This document shows positions 1 through 8,924 of a DNA stretch of 64,000 nucleotides, one piece after another; positions within the stretch are counted from its first letter, which is position 1, and the number at the start of each line of letters is the position of its first letter. The position numbers and the translations under genes are program-made. The stretch is from Chryseobacterium lathyri. Its GTDB lineage: Bacteria; Bacteroidota; Bacteroidia; Flavobacteriales; Weeksellaceae. The stretch is from assembly GCF_030812195.1 (NCBI RefSeq), contig NZ_JAUSSF010000002.1, positions 620,001 to 684,000 of the forward strand, in the 5' to 3' direction. The notes beneath the pieces are model-generated. The model was not told the DNA's origin. It saw nothing but the letters and a program-made list of their open reading frames with translations, and ran no database searches.

Positions 1-237
1 TATGTAAAGATTTCCTGTATAGAGAAAGACAGTTTTCTTTTGTTTTATGCCGAAAACTCTTATTCAGAACCGGCAACTTATAAAAAGAAAGACGGTTCCG
101 GCGGAATTGGTCTTCAAAATGTACAAAAGCGTTTGAAATTACAGTACCCGAATGCTCACGAACTTACCATTGTGGCAGCCGATAATGTATATAAAGTAAC
201 TTTAACCCTACAATTATCTGACAATAATGAGCAGTAA
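1..237 (+). CDS. Sensor histidine kinase, C-terminal end (partial)
   Basis: The reading frame is open from the first base, so only the last 78 residues are present and the start lies outside the window. The GGIGLQNVQKRL stretch is the G2 glycine box of a GHKL ATPase domain, as found in LytS/YpdA-type (His_kinase plus HATPase) sensors. The stop overlaps the start of the LytTR response regulator by 11 bases, the usual arrangement of a co-translated sensor and regulator pair. The sensor's own domain and stimulus cannot be seen here. Confidence 0.8.
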   Translation, partial: YVKISCIEKDSFLLFYAENSYSEPATYKKKDGSGGIGLQNVQKRLKLQYPNAHELTIVAADNVYKVTLTLQLSDNNEQ

Positions 238-961
238 TATCCCTAAAATGAAATGCCTGATCATCGATGACGAGCCTCTGGCCAGGTTTCACCTCAAAGA
301 GCTGGCTGACCAGATCGATTTTTTATCCGTTGAGGGTACGTGTGCCACAGCACTGGAAGCCGATGCAATAGTAAAGGAAAAGGAAATTGATCTTCTTTTT
401 CTGGATATTAATATGCCCTATTTAAGCGGTCTTGAATTCCTCGAACAGCTTGAAAATCCGCCTTTATGCATTCTCACAACCGCCTATTCCGAATATGCCC
501 TGGAAGGTTACCGGCTGCAGGTTGTGGATTATCTTCTGAAACCCATTGCCTTTAACCGTTTTTACCAGGCCGTGAACAAGGCGCAACAGCAGTTTATTGT
601 TTCTGAAAAGATGAAGAAGAACTCTCCTTTTGATGATCCTTTTCTGTATGTAAGACAGTCTGATACCTTCATAAAAGTCTCCTGGGTAGATATTCTTTAT
701 ATTGAAAGTATGCAGAACTATACGAAACTGCATTTTAAAGACAAGTTTTTAGTCATTCATCAGACCATGAAAGCCATTGAAGAATCCCTGCCGTCAGAAC
801 ATTTTTTCAGGATTCACAAATCTTTCCTGGTCAATATCACCCATATCGATATGATTTCAGGGGGACGACTTTACATCAATAAAACAGAGCTCCCTATTTC
901 CCGCACCCGAAAAGAGGAATTGCTCAATCAGGTGGTTTATAAGAAGCTTATCAGCAAGTAA
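227..961 (+). CDS. LytTR-family response regulator
   Basis: This 244-residue protein has an N-terminal receiver domain with the acidic pair DD at residues 14-15, the phospho-acceptor Asp in LFLDINMP at residue 60 and the conserved Lys in LLKP. A C-terminal LytTR DNA-binding domain starts at about residue 140 and contains FFRIHKSFLVN, typical of the family. It is the partner of the kinase that overlaps its start. A start at the internal ATG at 248 (MKCLIIDDEP) is equally possible. The target genes are unknown. Confidence 0.88.
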   Translation: MSSNIPKMKCLIIDDEPLARFHLKELADQIDFLSVEGTCATALEADAIVKEKEIDLLFLDINMPYLSGLEFLEQLENPPLCILTTAYSEYALEGYRLQVVDYLLKPIAFNRFYQAVNKAQQQFIVSEKMKKNSPFDDPFLYVRQSDTFIKVSWVDILYIESMQNYTKLHFKDKFLVIHQTMKAIEESLPSEHFFRIHKSFLVNITHIDMISGGRLYINKTELPISRTRKEELLNQVVYKKLISK

Positions 962-1019
962 CCAGGAAATGAAGAGGGAGGCGGATTTCCTTCTTCCGTT
1001 TCCATCCTACCTTAATTCC

Positions 1020-1922
1020 TTAAGGTAAGTTCCATCTCAGTGATACGGCTGCATAAAATGTGCTGGCAAACTTGGGATCATCCATCTTTTTTTCTTTGAA
1101 AATACTTTTGATCTTCCTGTCGTTCTCATTGAAGCTCCTCAGCAGGACTGTTCCTCCTGTAAGGCGGAGACTCAGCTTATCATTCAGCTTCAGTTCCGGC
1201 CTGATTCCGGCTGTGATCTGTTGGTAGCCCAGCAACATTGATTTTCCGTCTTTGTTTCTTTCTACCGTCATCCCACTAAGGTTTACAACAGCCTTTAAAG
1301 CGAATCTGTTTGAAAATAGGTAGCCTGCTTCCATTCCTTCCGGGAAGTTGATGTTGAATTTAATTTTGCCATTTGTTTTCCAGTCGAAATAGATCCACGG
1401 CAATATCATAGGAACTCCAAACGCAGTTGTCAACACAGGCCCTCCCCCCAAAGCCAGATTAGGATTGAAATGCCTAATAAATAATATGCCTCCCTGTCCG
1501 AGAATATCGTCGGAACTTATCTGCTCCAGATCTGTATAAACCCCTACTGTGGCTGTCATCATCATGCTCCATTTTTTTCCTAATGGTCTTATATGCTGGA
1601 TTCCGGCTTGCGCATTTAGCATTTGATCAGGAAACAGCTGCTTTTCATAGTCCTTATGAGCCATTTTCGCGTATGATCCGCTAAGTAAAAGTGACCAGGC
1701 CTTCACTTTACCACTGCTGTCTTTTTTTACGGACAATGGAATGCTGAGGTTAAGATCAGCTCTTTTAAAGTTACTTTTAGAATTGGTTTTCACACTGTCT
1801 TCGGGGCGGATGTACCTGGAAAAAGGGATATATTCAGTCTTAAGCTCTCCTGATATTCCGGATTGTCCACTGACCCAATATCCGAGCAGGCAGAAGGATA
1901 CTGCTAAAAGATTTCTCTTCAT
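1020..1922 (-). CDS. DUF6268-like outer-membrane beta-barrel protein
   Basis: The product is 300 residues with a signal peptide ending near VSGQ. It is followed by alternating polar and hydrophobic strands rich in Gly and aromatic residues, ending in RWNLP, as in small Bacteroidota outer-membrane barrels. The overall pattern matches the DUF6268 family, which has no assigned function. It stands alone, convergent with the response regulator gene. The family assignment is from recall of its pattern and could be wrong at the family level; the secreted barrel call is safer. Confidence 0.6.
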   Translation of the reverse strand: MKRNLLAVSFCLLGYWVSGQSGISGELKTEYIPFSRYIRPEDSVKTNSKSNFKRADLNLSIPLSVKKDSSGKVKAWSLLLSGSYAKMAHKDYEKQLFPDQMLNAQAGIQHIRPLGKKWSMMMTATVGVYTDLEQISSDDILGQGGILFIRHFNPNLALGGGPVLTTAFGVPMILPWIYFDWKTNGKIKFNINFPEGMEAGYLFSNRFALKAVVNLSGMTVERNKDGKSMLLGYQQITAGIRPELKLNDKLSLRLTGGTVLLRSFNENDRKIKSIFKEKKMDDPKFASTFYAAVSLRWNLP

Positions 1923-2298
1923 AATTTAAATTTTATGCAAAGAGAGACTTTTAAGGAACGGACACAAAAATTACTTGATTAAGTGCTCAAATGATATGAC
2001 CAAACGGAAAAATATCATGATAATAGACAAATCGTACTTTATCGTATGTAAGATGAAACCTGCTAGAATTTCATTATACTAAGGTTTTTTTCTTAAATGA
2101 ACGGCAAATAAACCAAGCTGCAACGAATGCGATGCCTGAACACAGAAGATGATCAAAGAAGCGAAGGTGATACTTCGTATCATAGTATTACTGATAAATT
2201 CTTTATTAGAGATAATTGTTTTCAGGTGGTGTTTAATCTTTTTCCCTCTCTGTGTGGTCCGGCATTGGTCAGCTTTTTTAATATTATTCAGCTAAACA
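1923..2298. other. Intergenic region without a convincing gene
   Basis: About 375 bases between two leftward genes. No ORF here has a family signature. On the minus strand the frame from 2190 to 2074 is open for about 38 codons and reads like the end of a membrane protein (hydrophobic GIAFVAAWFI then basic RSFKKK), but it has no start codon, so it may be a gene remnant. A small hairpin, TGATAC-TTC-GTATCA, lies at 2168-2182. Confidence 0.5.
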
Positions 2299-2328
2299 AA
2301 AACCACAGCAAAAAAGAGCTGCGGTTTT
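2299..2328 (-). terminator. Rho-independent terminator of thiL
   Basis: Read on the minus strand, AAACCGCAGC and GCTGTGGTTT form a 10-bp stem with one G-U pair and an 8-base loop, followed by a T-rich run. It lies about 30 bases after the thiL stop. Confidence 0.75.
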
Positions 2329-2358
2329 CTACAATATTCAAATTAAATATAGTTCTAT

Positions 2359-3420
2359 CTATTTTTGCTGGCTGTTTAAAAAAGCATCCCAGCCTTGTGC
2401 CGTAAGCGGAACTAGCTGATTGGAGCCTCTTGCTACCATATAGTTCCCTTCTTCATTGTCTACCGCATGACCAATGATCGTAAAATCAGGATGATTCTTA
2501 ATCTTATCAAAATCATTTGGAGAAATGGTGAACAATAATTCATAATCTTCACCACCGCTTAATGCAGTCATAACAGGGTTAAGGTTCATTTCGTCCGCCG
2601 TGGAAATCGTGAGACTGTCCATCGGGATTTTCTCTTCATAAAGTCTGAATCCGGTTTTCGACTGGTCAGAAAGGTGCAGAATCTCAGAAGCCAGACCGTC
2701 AGAAATATCGATCATTGAAGTCGGTTTGATATCCAATTCCTCCAGGATGGCTTTAACGTCTGTTCTAGCCTCAGGCTTAAGCTGTCTTTCAAGGATATAA
2801 TCATAGCCTTCCATTTCAGGCTGCATATCTGGGTTAGCGAGGAAAACAGCATGTTCTCTTTCAAGGATCTGAAGTCCCATATAAGCCCCGCCCAGGTCTC
2901 CGCTTACCACCAGGAGGTCATTCGGTTTTGCCCCACTTCTTTTTATGATATTCTCCTCATTCTCAATACCTACGGCAGTAATACTCATTACAAGTCCGGA
3001 ATTAGAACTTGTGGTATCCCCGCCTATCAGATCGACCTTATATCTTGTACATGCAGCCTGAATCCCTGAATAAATCTCTTCCAAAGCTTCTACCGGAAAA
3101 CGGCTTGATACAGCCATAGAAACCAAGATCTGTGTCGGCACAGCATTCATTGCTGCAATATCGCTGAGGTTTACTACAACAGCCTTATAGCCTAAATGCT
3201 TTAAAGGGACATAGCCTAAATTAAAGTGAACTCCTTCTGCAAGGACGTCCGTTGTAAGAACAACTCTTTTGTTTCCAGGATTGATAACCGCCCCATCATC
3301 TCCGACTCCAAGTTCCGAAGACTCGTTGGATAGTGGAAAATGTTCAGTCAAATGTTTTATAAGACCAAATTCTCCTAATTTGGAGATCGGCGTCAGTTCC
3401 TGTGATTTATCTTCAAACAT
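2359..3420 (-). CDS. thiL: Thiamine-monophosphate kinase
   Basis: ThiL phosphorylates thiamine monophosphate with ATP to give thiamine pyrophosphate, the last step of cofactor synthesis. The 353-residue length fits the family. Visible motifs are GDDGAVI near residue 43, TTDVLAEGVHF, the metal-binding GGDTTSS in the middle and SGGEDYELLFT in the C-terminal half, all characteristic of ThiL in the PurM/AIR synthase superfamily. The gene lies 62 bases upstream of a thioesterase gene on the same strand and may share its transcript. No thi operon is present. Confidence 0.95.
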   Translation of the reverse strand: MFEDKSQELTPISKLGEFGLIKHLTEHFPLSNESSELGVGDDGAVINPGNKRVVLTTDVLAEGVHFNLGYVPLKHLGYKAVVVNLSDIAAMNAVPTQILVSMAVSSRFPVEALEEIYSGIQAACTRYKVDLIGGDTTSSNSGLVMSITAVGIENEENIIKRSGAKPNDLLVVSGDLGGAYMGLQILEREHAVFLANPDMQPEMEGYDYILERQLKPEARTDVKAILEELDIKPTSMIDISDGLASEILHLSDQSKTGFRLYEEKIPMDSLTISTADEMNLNPVMTALSGGEDYELLFTISPNDFDKIKNHPDFTIIGHAVDNEEGNYMVARGSNQLVPLTAQGWDAFLNSQQK

Positions 3421-3482
3421 AATTTTTTTGTATTAATGTCCAGTGTAAAATGTAATGATGACATTCAACCGTGAACTTTGAA

Positions 3483-3974
3483 TTAATTGAATTCTGCCGG
3501 ATCTACATTATCAGGCTGGAAAGGCAGCTTTTTGAAGTCTTCCCTGCTCATCACTATGGTTTCGGGGCTTTTGTACTTATTCATTGCCTCTACCACATCA
3601 TCCGGTGGGGTTGTCATTTTTCTCAGCATCATGTCGATCCACACCCCTGTAGCCTCTGCAGTGGCACAGTGCACTCCGTCCGGCGTATAGAATTTATGGA
3701 GAAATCTGTAGATGGAAGAGTCTTCCGAGCATCCGTCGATTTCAAGACTTACGATAACCGTCTGGTCGGCATAGATTTCCTTAAAAAAGGAATATCTTTC
3801 ATGCAGGATTACAGGTCCTATTCCCCATCTGCTTAACTGGGTAACGCCCATTTTCTCTTTGGTCATAAAGGCCATTCTCGACTGGGCACAATACTGTACA
3901 TATGATGAATTGGCTAAGTGCTTGTTGGCATCAAGATCACTCCAGCGTACTTCGAATTTATGGTAAAAAATCAT
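3483..3974 (-). CDS. Acyl-CoA thioesterase, 4HBT/YbgC-like
   Basis: This 163-residue single-domain hotdog-fold protein hydrolyses acyl-CoA thioesters by family assignment; its substrate cannot be told. The sequence begins with RWSDLDANKHLANSSYVQYC, the hotdog signature with the catalytic Asp, as in 4-hydroxybenzoyl-CoA thioesterase and YbgC proteins. It reads leftward from a divergent promoter pair shared with the flavoprotein gene. Confidence 0.88.
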   Translation of the reverse strand: MIFYHKFEVRWSDLDANKHLANSSYVQYCAQSRMAFMTKEKMGVTQLSRWGIGPVILHERYSFFKEIYADQTVIVSLEIDGCSEDSSIYRFLHKFYTPDGVHCATAEATGVWIDMMLRKMTTPPDDVVEAMNKYKSPETIVMSREDFKKLPFQPDNVDPAEFN

Positions 3975-4011
3975 GTAAAAGTTGTTTTTAGTATGATTAA
4001 ATTATATTCTT

Positions 4012-4019
4012 CAAAATTA
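4012..4019 (-). promoter_or_regulatory. Bacteroidota -7 promoter element, thioesterase gene
   Basis: On the minus strand the sequence reads TAATTTTG, a perfect match to TAnnTTTG, 38 bases upstream of the thioesterase start. It is divergent from the element at 4047. Confidence 0.5.
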
Positions 4020-4046
4020 CTCAAATAAGATGGTTTATAAAAATTG

Positions 4047-4054
4047 TACTTTTG
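4047..4054 (+). promoter_or_regulatory. Bacteroidota -7 promoter element, flavoprotein gene
   Basis: TACTTTTG matches TAnnTTTG and lies 34 bases before the flavoprotein ATG. No clear -33 TTG was found at the standard distance. Confidence 0.5.
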
Positions 4055-4087
4055 AAAAAATAATCTTCAGCATAGGATTACCATTAC

Positions 4088-5293
4088 ATGAAACAGATCA
4101 TCATTATCGGAGGCGGTGCGGCAGGCTTTTTCTGCGCATCGAACCTTGACGAAAAAAAATATAAAATCACCATCCTTGAACAGAACTCGGAGGTGCTTCA
4201 GAAGGTAAAAATCTCCGGAGGTGGACGTTGCAATGTGACCCACGCCTGTTTTGATCCAAGGGAACTGGTTCAGTTTTATCCAAGGGGAAATAAGGAACTG
4301 CTGAGCGTTTTTACTAAATTTCAGCCAGGAGATACCATGGATTGGTTTGACCAGCACAGCGTACCTTTGAAAATTGAAAACGATAACCGCGTTTTTCCGG
4401 AAAGCAATTCTTCGCAGACCATTATCAATACTTTCCTGAATGAAATTCAGAATAAAAAGGTAGAGGTCAAAACAAAATGTTCCGTTAAAGAAATAGAAAA
4501 GCAGGATGAAAAATACCTTGTCAAAACAAGTTTAGGCGATTTTCTAGCAGATTATATTGTCTATACAACGGGAAGTTCACCAAAATCTCTGAAGATCGTT
4601 GAAAATCTGGGTCATAAGATCGTGGATCTTGTTCCGTCGCTTTTTACTTTCAATATTAAAGATGAGCTGCTACAGGACATTCCGGGAACAAGCTTTGAAA
4701 ATGCTGAAATCTCAATTCCTGCCTTAAAAACTGAAGAGAGCGGGCCTCTACTGATCACACACTGGGGGCTTTCGGGACCCGCAGTTTTGAAAATTTCTGC
4801 ATGGGAAGCGATAAGCCTCGCGAAAATAAAGTATCAATTTGAAATTGAAGTGAATTTTATTTCAAAATCTATGGATGATGCTGAAGAAATTTTCCAGAGT
4901 TTTAAACAGTCAAATCCTAAGAAAACGATCGGGCAGGCGAAGATCTTTGATATTACCAACCGGTTCTGGCAGAAAATATTAACCGTTTCACAGGTTGATC
5001 TTAATAAGCAGATCTCTAATATTTCAGGGAAAGAAATGCAGAAGGTTCTTGAAAACCTGTGCAGCAAAAAGCTGAAAGTAAGTGGAAAATCTACTTTTAA
5101 AGACGAGTTTGTAACCGCCGGAGGTGTTGATTTAAAGGAAATTAACTTCAAAAACATGTCCTCCAAGCTTCTCCCGAATTTTTACATTGCAGGAGAAGTC
5201 CTGAACATTGATGCGGTGACGGGAGGGTTTAATTTTCAGGCATGCTGGAGTGAAGGATGGCTTATTGCACAAAATTTAAATAATTTATCGTGA
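4088..5293 (+). CDS. HI0933/BaiN-like FAD-dependent oxidoreductase
   Basis: The 401-residue protein starts with the dinucleotide-binding motif GGGAAGFFCA (residues 7-16) and ISGGGRCNVTH, hallmarks of the HI0933-like flavoprotein family. It ends with the family-typical GGFNFQACWSEGWLIAQ. These proteins bind FAD and are probable cytosolic reductases; a specific substrate is not established for this branch. Its TGA overlaps the ATG of the next gene by one base, so the two are probably co-translated. Confidence 0.9.
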   Translation: MKQIIIIGGGAAGFFCASNLDEKKYKITILEQNSEVLQKVKISGGGRCNVTHACFDPRELVQFYPRGNKELLSVFTKFQPGDTMDWFDQHSVPLKIENDNRVFPESNSSQTIINTFLNEIQNKKVEVKTKCSVKEIEKQDEKYLVKTSLGDFLADYIVYTTGSSPKSLKIVENLGHKIVDLVPSLFTFNIKDELLQDIPGTSFENAEISIPALKTEESGPLLITHWGLSGPAVLKISAWEAISLAKIKYQFEIEVNFISKSMDDAEEIFQSFKQSNPKKTIGQAKIFDITNRFWQKILTVSQVDLNKQISNISGKEMQKVLENLCSKKLKVSGKSTFKDEFVTAGGVDLKEINFKNMSSKLLPNFYIAGEVLNIDAVTGGFNFQACWSEGWLIAQNLNNLS

Positions 5294-5709
5294 TGAAAAA
5301 AATATCAATACTATTTTTGCTTTTAGGAGCTCAGCTGGCCTTTTCACAGGCCTCAACAAAAGAAAAGACACCAGAGCAGCCGAGTGCACTTGATTCTGTT
5401 GTCTCTCCACTTCTTGAAACAGACATTCCTGCTGAGTTTCCTGGTGGAATGACAGCATTAAGAGGACATATCTCATCTGAATTTGACCATTCCAGGCTTA
5501 ATGGCTCAGGAAAACTGAAATCTGTTACAAAATTCCTGATTCATGCTGATGGCAGTATGAATTCCATTTCAACAATAGGCGATGACCCTTCCATGAATAA
5601 AGAAATGACCCGTGTGATTAAGAGGATTAAAACAAAATGGAAGCCGGCCATGCGTAACGGCCAACCTATTAAAACCTGGTATGAAATTCCTATGAGTATA
5701 AGTATTTAA
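5293..5709 (+). CDS. Secreted TonB C-terminal-domain-like protein
   Basis: A 138-residue protein with a signal peptide ending at FSQ and a single domain resembling the TonB C-terminal fold: FPGGMTALR, a conserved HADGS turn and an IKTKWKPAMRNGQPIK end. It lacks the membrane anchor and Pro-rich spacer of a true energy transducer, so it is probably a free periplasmic protein. I chose ATG 5293 over the GTG at 5290. A paralogue follows at 7297. Confidence 0.7.
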   Translation: MKKISILFLLLGAQLAFSQASTKEKTPEQPSALDSVVSPLLETDIPAEFPGGMTALRGHISSEFDHSRLNGSGKLKSVTKFLIHADGSMNSISTIGDDPSMNKEMTRVIKRIKTKWKPAMRNGQPIKTWYEIPMSISI

Positions 5710-5730
5710 AGATCAGCAAATTTTAATAAA

Positions 5731-6369
5731 ATGCTTGCCATTAAAAAAAATATTCCTCTTTTATTAAAAACCCTTTTGATGCTTGGGTTTGGATATTTCT
5801 TTTGGTTAATGCTTAAAATTACGCTGGAATATGTTCCTTTTAATCCCAATGTGAGCTTTCTGATGATCAAACAGACAGAAGTTCAGGACAGACCGGAATA
5901 TCTTCCTTTTTTCTATACGCACGTCTACACAAGTATTTTTGTGTTGCTTTCTGGATTTCTGGCCATCCTGCGAAAGGATTTCAGCATAAAGAACTTTCAT
6001 AAAAATATGGGTAAGATCTATATTTTTCTAATTCTGATCCTGGCCGCGCCGTCGGGAATCTATATGGGATTTTTTGCTAACGGAGGCTTTTTATCTAAAA
6101 TCTCGTTCATTATTTTAGGAACCCTTTGGTGGTTTACTACTTATAAAGCCTACCAATCAGCAAGACAAAAACGGTTTAAAGAACACAAGCAGTGGATGTG
6201 GCGAAGCTTTGCGCTTACTTTATCTGCCCTTACCTTGCGAATCTGGAAAGTTATTATCGTATATTTATTCCACCCAAGCCCTATGGATGTCTACCAAATC
6301 ATCGCATGGCTGGGCTGGATTCCCAATATCCTTTTGATTGAATATTTAATTACAAAAAAACATATATGA
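5731..6369 (+). CDS. DUF2306-like integral membrane protein
   Basis: 212 residues with about six hydrophobic segments, including an N-terminal helix (LLMLGFGYFFWLML) and helices around residues 70, 100 and 130. The pattern of a central His-containing loop (NFHKNMGK) and EHKQWMWRSFALT matches DUF2306, a family of unknown function in bacterial inner membranes. The next gene overlaps its end by 4 bases, so the pair is likely co-transcribed. Confidence 0.72.
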   Translation: MLAIKKNIPLLLKTLLMLGFGYFFWLMLKITLEYVPFNPNVSFLMIKQTEVQDRPEYLPFFYTHVYTSIFVLLSGFLAILRKDFSIKNFHKNMGKIYIFLILILAAPSGIYMGFFANGGFLSKISFIILGTLWWFTTYKAYQSARQKRFKEHKQWMWRSFALTLSALTLRIWKVIIVYLFHPSPMDVYQIIAWLGWIPNILLIEYLITKKHI

Positions 6370-7286
6370 AAACTCTAAATTACACCCTTGCTTCCATACT
6401 CGCAGTTTCTCTTCTGAGCTGTAAGAAGGATGGAAAGATGAACGAAACGGGAAAAGATTCTGTGATCGCTAAAAAAGATTCTGCAGTAATTCCTGAGATT
6501 TATAAAGAATATTACGGAATTTATACCGGGGATTTTGCTGGAATGGAAAAAATAGTGGATGAAACCGACGGTTCTGAATATGAAAGCAGCATCAATAAAA
6601 GAATTTCTCTAAAAATCAACAGGATTACCAAAGACAGTGTCTATGGACAAAGTATTGTAAATGGGAATCAACGACCGTTCAGGGGTATTTTTAATGAAAG
6701 TACAAAATCCTTTGTTCTGGATGAGCCTGGAAATGATAAAACAGACGGCAGGTTTGAAGTGAAATTAAGCGGCGACAGCATCACCGGAAAATGGAATGCC
6801 TTCAATAAAACTGCAGTAAAGTCCCCTTTAAAAACCATTAAGCTTTCAAAAAAAGATTTTGTATATAATCCGAACTTTATGCTGGATAAGGACTCTGATC
6901 TCGTCGACTGGTCCAATCCAAAGGATTTTGTAGAAAAATATACGGATGAAGAAACCGGAAAGACGGAAAGCTATACGACTTCTAAAAACAGGGTAGCTTC
7001 TGAAGCTATTTTTAATTTGAATGCATCGAAGCAAAAGCTATCTGAAAAAGACCTTAAAAATTTACGGAAAATAGATCTTGAGATCATCAAAAATTCTGTT
7101 TTTGCAAGGCATGGCTATTCTTTCAAAAAGGAAACCTACAGGTATTTCTTTGAGCAGACGGACTGGTATATTCCTGTTTCAAATAATGTTGATAAAGAAC
7201 TTTCTCCAATGGAAAAGGAGAATGTAGCTTTGCTTAACCGCTTTATAAAATATGCGGAAGATAAATATGACAGCTTTGGAAGATAA
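6366..7286 (+). CDS. YARHG-domain lipoprotein
   Basis: The 306-residue product has a lipoprotein signal peptide with the lipobox LLSC at residues 17-20 and Lys-Lys after the Cys, a common Bacteroidota pattern. A C-terminal YARHG domain shows VFARHGYSFKKETYRYFFEQTDWY. The middle part is beta-rich and unassigned. YARHG domains are thought to act outside the membrane, but no reaction is known. It lies in a cluster of small exported proteins from 5293 to 7710. Confidence 0.75.
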   Translation: MKTLNYTLASILAVSLLSCKKDGKMNETGKDSVIAKKDSAVIPEIYKEYYGIYTGDFAGMEKIVDETDGSEYESSINKRISLKINRITKDSVYGQSIVNGNQRPFRGIFNESTKSFVLDEPGNDKTDGRFEVKLSGDSITGKWNAFNKTAVKSPLKTIKLSKKDFVYNPNFMLDKDSDLVDWSNPKDFVEKYTDEETGKTESYTTSKNRVASEAIFNLNASKQKLSEKDLKNLRKIDLEIIKNSVFARHGYSFKKETYRYFFEQTDWYIPVSNNVDKELSPMEKENVALLNRFIKYAEDKYDSFGR

Positions 7287-7296
7287 GATTTACTCT

Positions 7297-7710
7297 ATGA
7301 AAAAATATTTGCTTTTTATTCTGTTATTCTGGACTGTTTCTATTGCTGCCCAGAGAGATTCAACTGTAATTCCAGATCTAAAGCCATCGGTAGATGCAGA
7401 ACCCGGGCCATCTCAGATTGCGGCGTTTCCTGGCGGGCACCAGGCATTTGTAAAGGAAATTTTAAAGAATTTCCGGACCTCTCCATTGGTAAAAGCAGAG
7501 ATTATGAAAGCTAAAGCCGTTGCTACTTTTATTGTAGATGCAGAAGGAAATATGGTAGATATTCAAATAGAATCCTATGAATATAAAATGGTAAGAGATG
7601 AATTTTTAAGAGCCCTGAAAATGATCAAAACACAATGGATTCCCGCGGAACAGAATGGCAAAAAAGTCCGGAGCATCATGAGGCAGCCTTTGGTATTCAG
7701 CCTGCAATAG
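7297..7710 (+). CDS. Secreted TonB C-terminal-domain-like protein (paralogue)
   Basis: I place the start at ATG 7297, which gives a clean signal peptide (KKYLLFILLFWTVSIAAQ); the longer frame from 7252 overlaps the previous gene and adds charged residues before the signal. The mature domain shares AFPGGHQAF, a VDAEGN turn and IKTQWIPAEQNGKKVR with the protein at 5293, so the two are tandem paralogues separated by two genes. It has no membrane anchor or Pro-rich linker. Its 3' end overlaps the convergent DUF2809 gene by 14 bases. Confidence 0.7.
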   Translation: MKKYLLFILLFWTVSIAAQRDSTVIPDLKPSVDAEPGPSQIAAFPGGHQAFVKEILKNFRTSPLVKAEIMKAKAVATFIVDAEGNMVDIQIESYEYKMVRDEFLRALKMIKTQWIPAEQNGKKVRSIMRQPLVFSLQ

Positions 7711-8098
7711 TCTGCTTCTTTTTTTTTGATTGGGTAATCTTCAGCCCAAGGAAGAGCAATAAACATCCTGCAGCATAGCACAGAATATCTATCCAGGAGA
7801 AAGAATTTCCGATGACAATATACATCAGGCTTCCAGGACGGAAGCCTAATTTTTCTGCGACAGTAAAGTATTGCGCAAATTCTACGATACAGGAAAACCC
7901 TAAGATCCAAAGGATAAGCTTTTCATCATTCATCTTCACAAAGGTTTTAACAAATGTGTATAGGAGCATAACGACTATAACGTCACCGAGGTAGGCTCTG
8001 ATAAAGAAAATATGTGCCAGTTTTGTAGCAATAAGGACTTCTATAAGAAAGATAGCAATAGTAAGAAGAAGATATTTAAGACTGAATTTAAATTCCAT
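7697..8098 (-). CDS. DUF2809-like membrane protein
   Basis: 133 residues with four hydrophobic helices and the conserved stretch FRPGSLMYIVIGNSFSWIDILCYAAG, which matches DUF2809. The role is unknown. It is convergent with, and overlaps, the secreted TonB-like gene. Confidence 0.75.
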   Translation of the reverse strand: MEFKFSLKYLLLTIAIFLIEVLIATKLAHIFFIRAYLGDVIVVMLLYTFVKTFVKMNDEKLILWILGFSCIVEFAQYFTVAEKLGFRPGSLMYIVIGNSFSWIDILCYAAGCLLLFLGLKITQSKKKKQTIAG

Positions 8099-8111
8099 GT
8101 TGTGTTAAGTT

Positions 8112-8155
8112 TTGGCTAAAGCCTTTAATGGCTGGTTTCTGTCTGCGCGGGCTAA
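8112..8155. repeat. GGCTAAAGCC dispersed repeat, two copies
   Basis: The near-palindromic GGCTAAAGCC occurs at about 8112 and again at about 8142, inside a GC-richer intergenic patch. A third copy lies at about 63504, after clpC. This looks like a dispersed intergenic repeat of the host. Confidence 0.5.
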
Positions 8156-8254
8156 AGCCCATCCCTATTGAATGAATAAAATCTCATTCAAATCTCGGTC
8201 ATAAAAAATCGGCGTTCAATGAGCACCGATCTATATAATTCTAAGGCAAATATA

Positions 8255-8914
8255 TTATTTCTTTACTTTGATTGTGCATCCTATAGCTACAGTTTTCGTC
8301 ATTTTCACCGGCTCCCCTTTGATCAAGGCATTTACAGCATCCTGAACGTAATATTCAGATACATCATTTGGATTTTCGTAATTGTTGTCGATGGCTCCGA
8401 TATATTTCACGATATTTTTTCCGTTTTCTTTCTGAAGAATAAAAACATGGGGTGTTTTTGTAGCTCCGTAAAGTGGGTATATCTTTTGTCCTTCGTCTAC
8501 CAAATACGGAAAAGTAAATCCTTTCTGTTTTGCTCTTTCGATCATCTGTTTGTAACCGTCTTCCGGCTGTACATTAGGGTCATTCGGATTAATGGCAATA
8601 ACCGGATAGCCCTGATCTTTGAATTTTTTATCCAGCTCCACGATCCTTTCTTCGTATTTTTTTGCGTACGGACAATGGTTGCAGGTAAAGATTACTATAA
8701 ATCCTTTTGCACTTTGAAAATCGCTTAAAGAAACCATTTTACCGTCAATATTCTTCAGCTTAAAATCAGCGGCCTCATCTCCAACTTCATATCCTTTTAC
8801 AAAAGCATTTGCAGATGTATTTTGAGAAGCGTTTGCTTTATCACCTGTTGTTGTAAAACTCAAAAGCCCGAGCCCGGTAATAAATACAGCCATTAAAATT
8901 TTCAGATTTTTCAT
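8255..8914 (-). CDS. Exported thioredoxin-fold (redoxin/AhpC-TSA-like) protein
   Basis: The 219-residue product has an N-terminal signal sequence followed by a redoxin domain: VGDEAADFKLKNIDGKMVSLSDF, then the active-site region FTCNHCPYAKK with a CxxC pair. This resembles the thioredoxin-like/AhpC-TSA family (RedB-like). It should act in the periplasm in thiol redox chemistry, though whether it reduces peroxides or disulfides is unknown. It sits 10 bases after a TlpA-like gene, so the two form an operon. Confidence 0.82.
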   Translation of the reverse strand: MKNLKILMAVFITGLGLLSFTTTGDKANASQNTSANAFVKGYEVGDEAADFKLKNIDGKMVSLSDFQSAKGFIVIFTCNHCPYAKKYEERIVELDKKFKDQGYPVIAINPNDPNVQPEDGYKQMIERAKQKGFTFPYLVDEGQKIYPLYGATKTPHVFILQKENGKNIVKYIGAIDNNYENPNDVSEYYVQDAVNALIKGEPVKMTKTVAIGCTIKVKK

Positions 8915-8924
8915 ATGATATTTT

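Noticed and set aside
2127..2405. Rightward ORF of 92 residues in the gap before thiL
   Set aside because: It runs through the thiL terminator and into the thiL 3' end, has no family signature, and lacks a promoter or ribosome site.
8219..8728. 169-residue plus-strand ORF opposite the redoxin gene
   Set aside because: It is a Phe/Tyr-rich shadow of a well-supported gene on the other strand.
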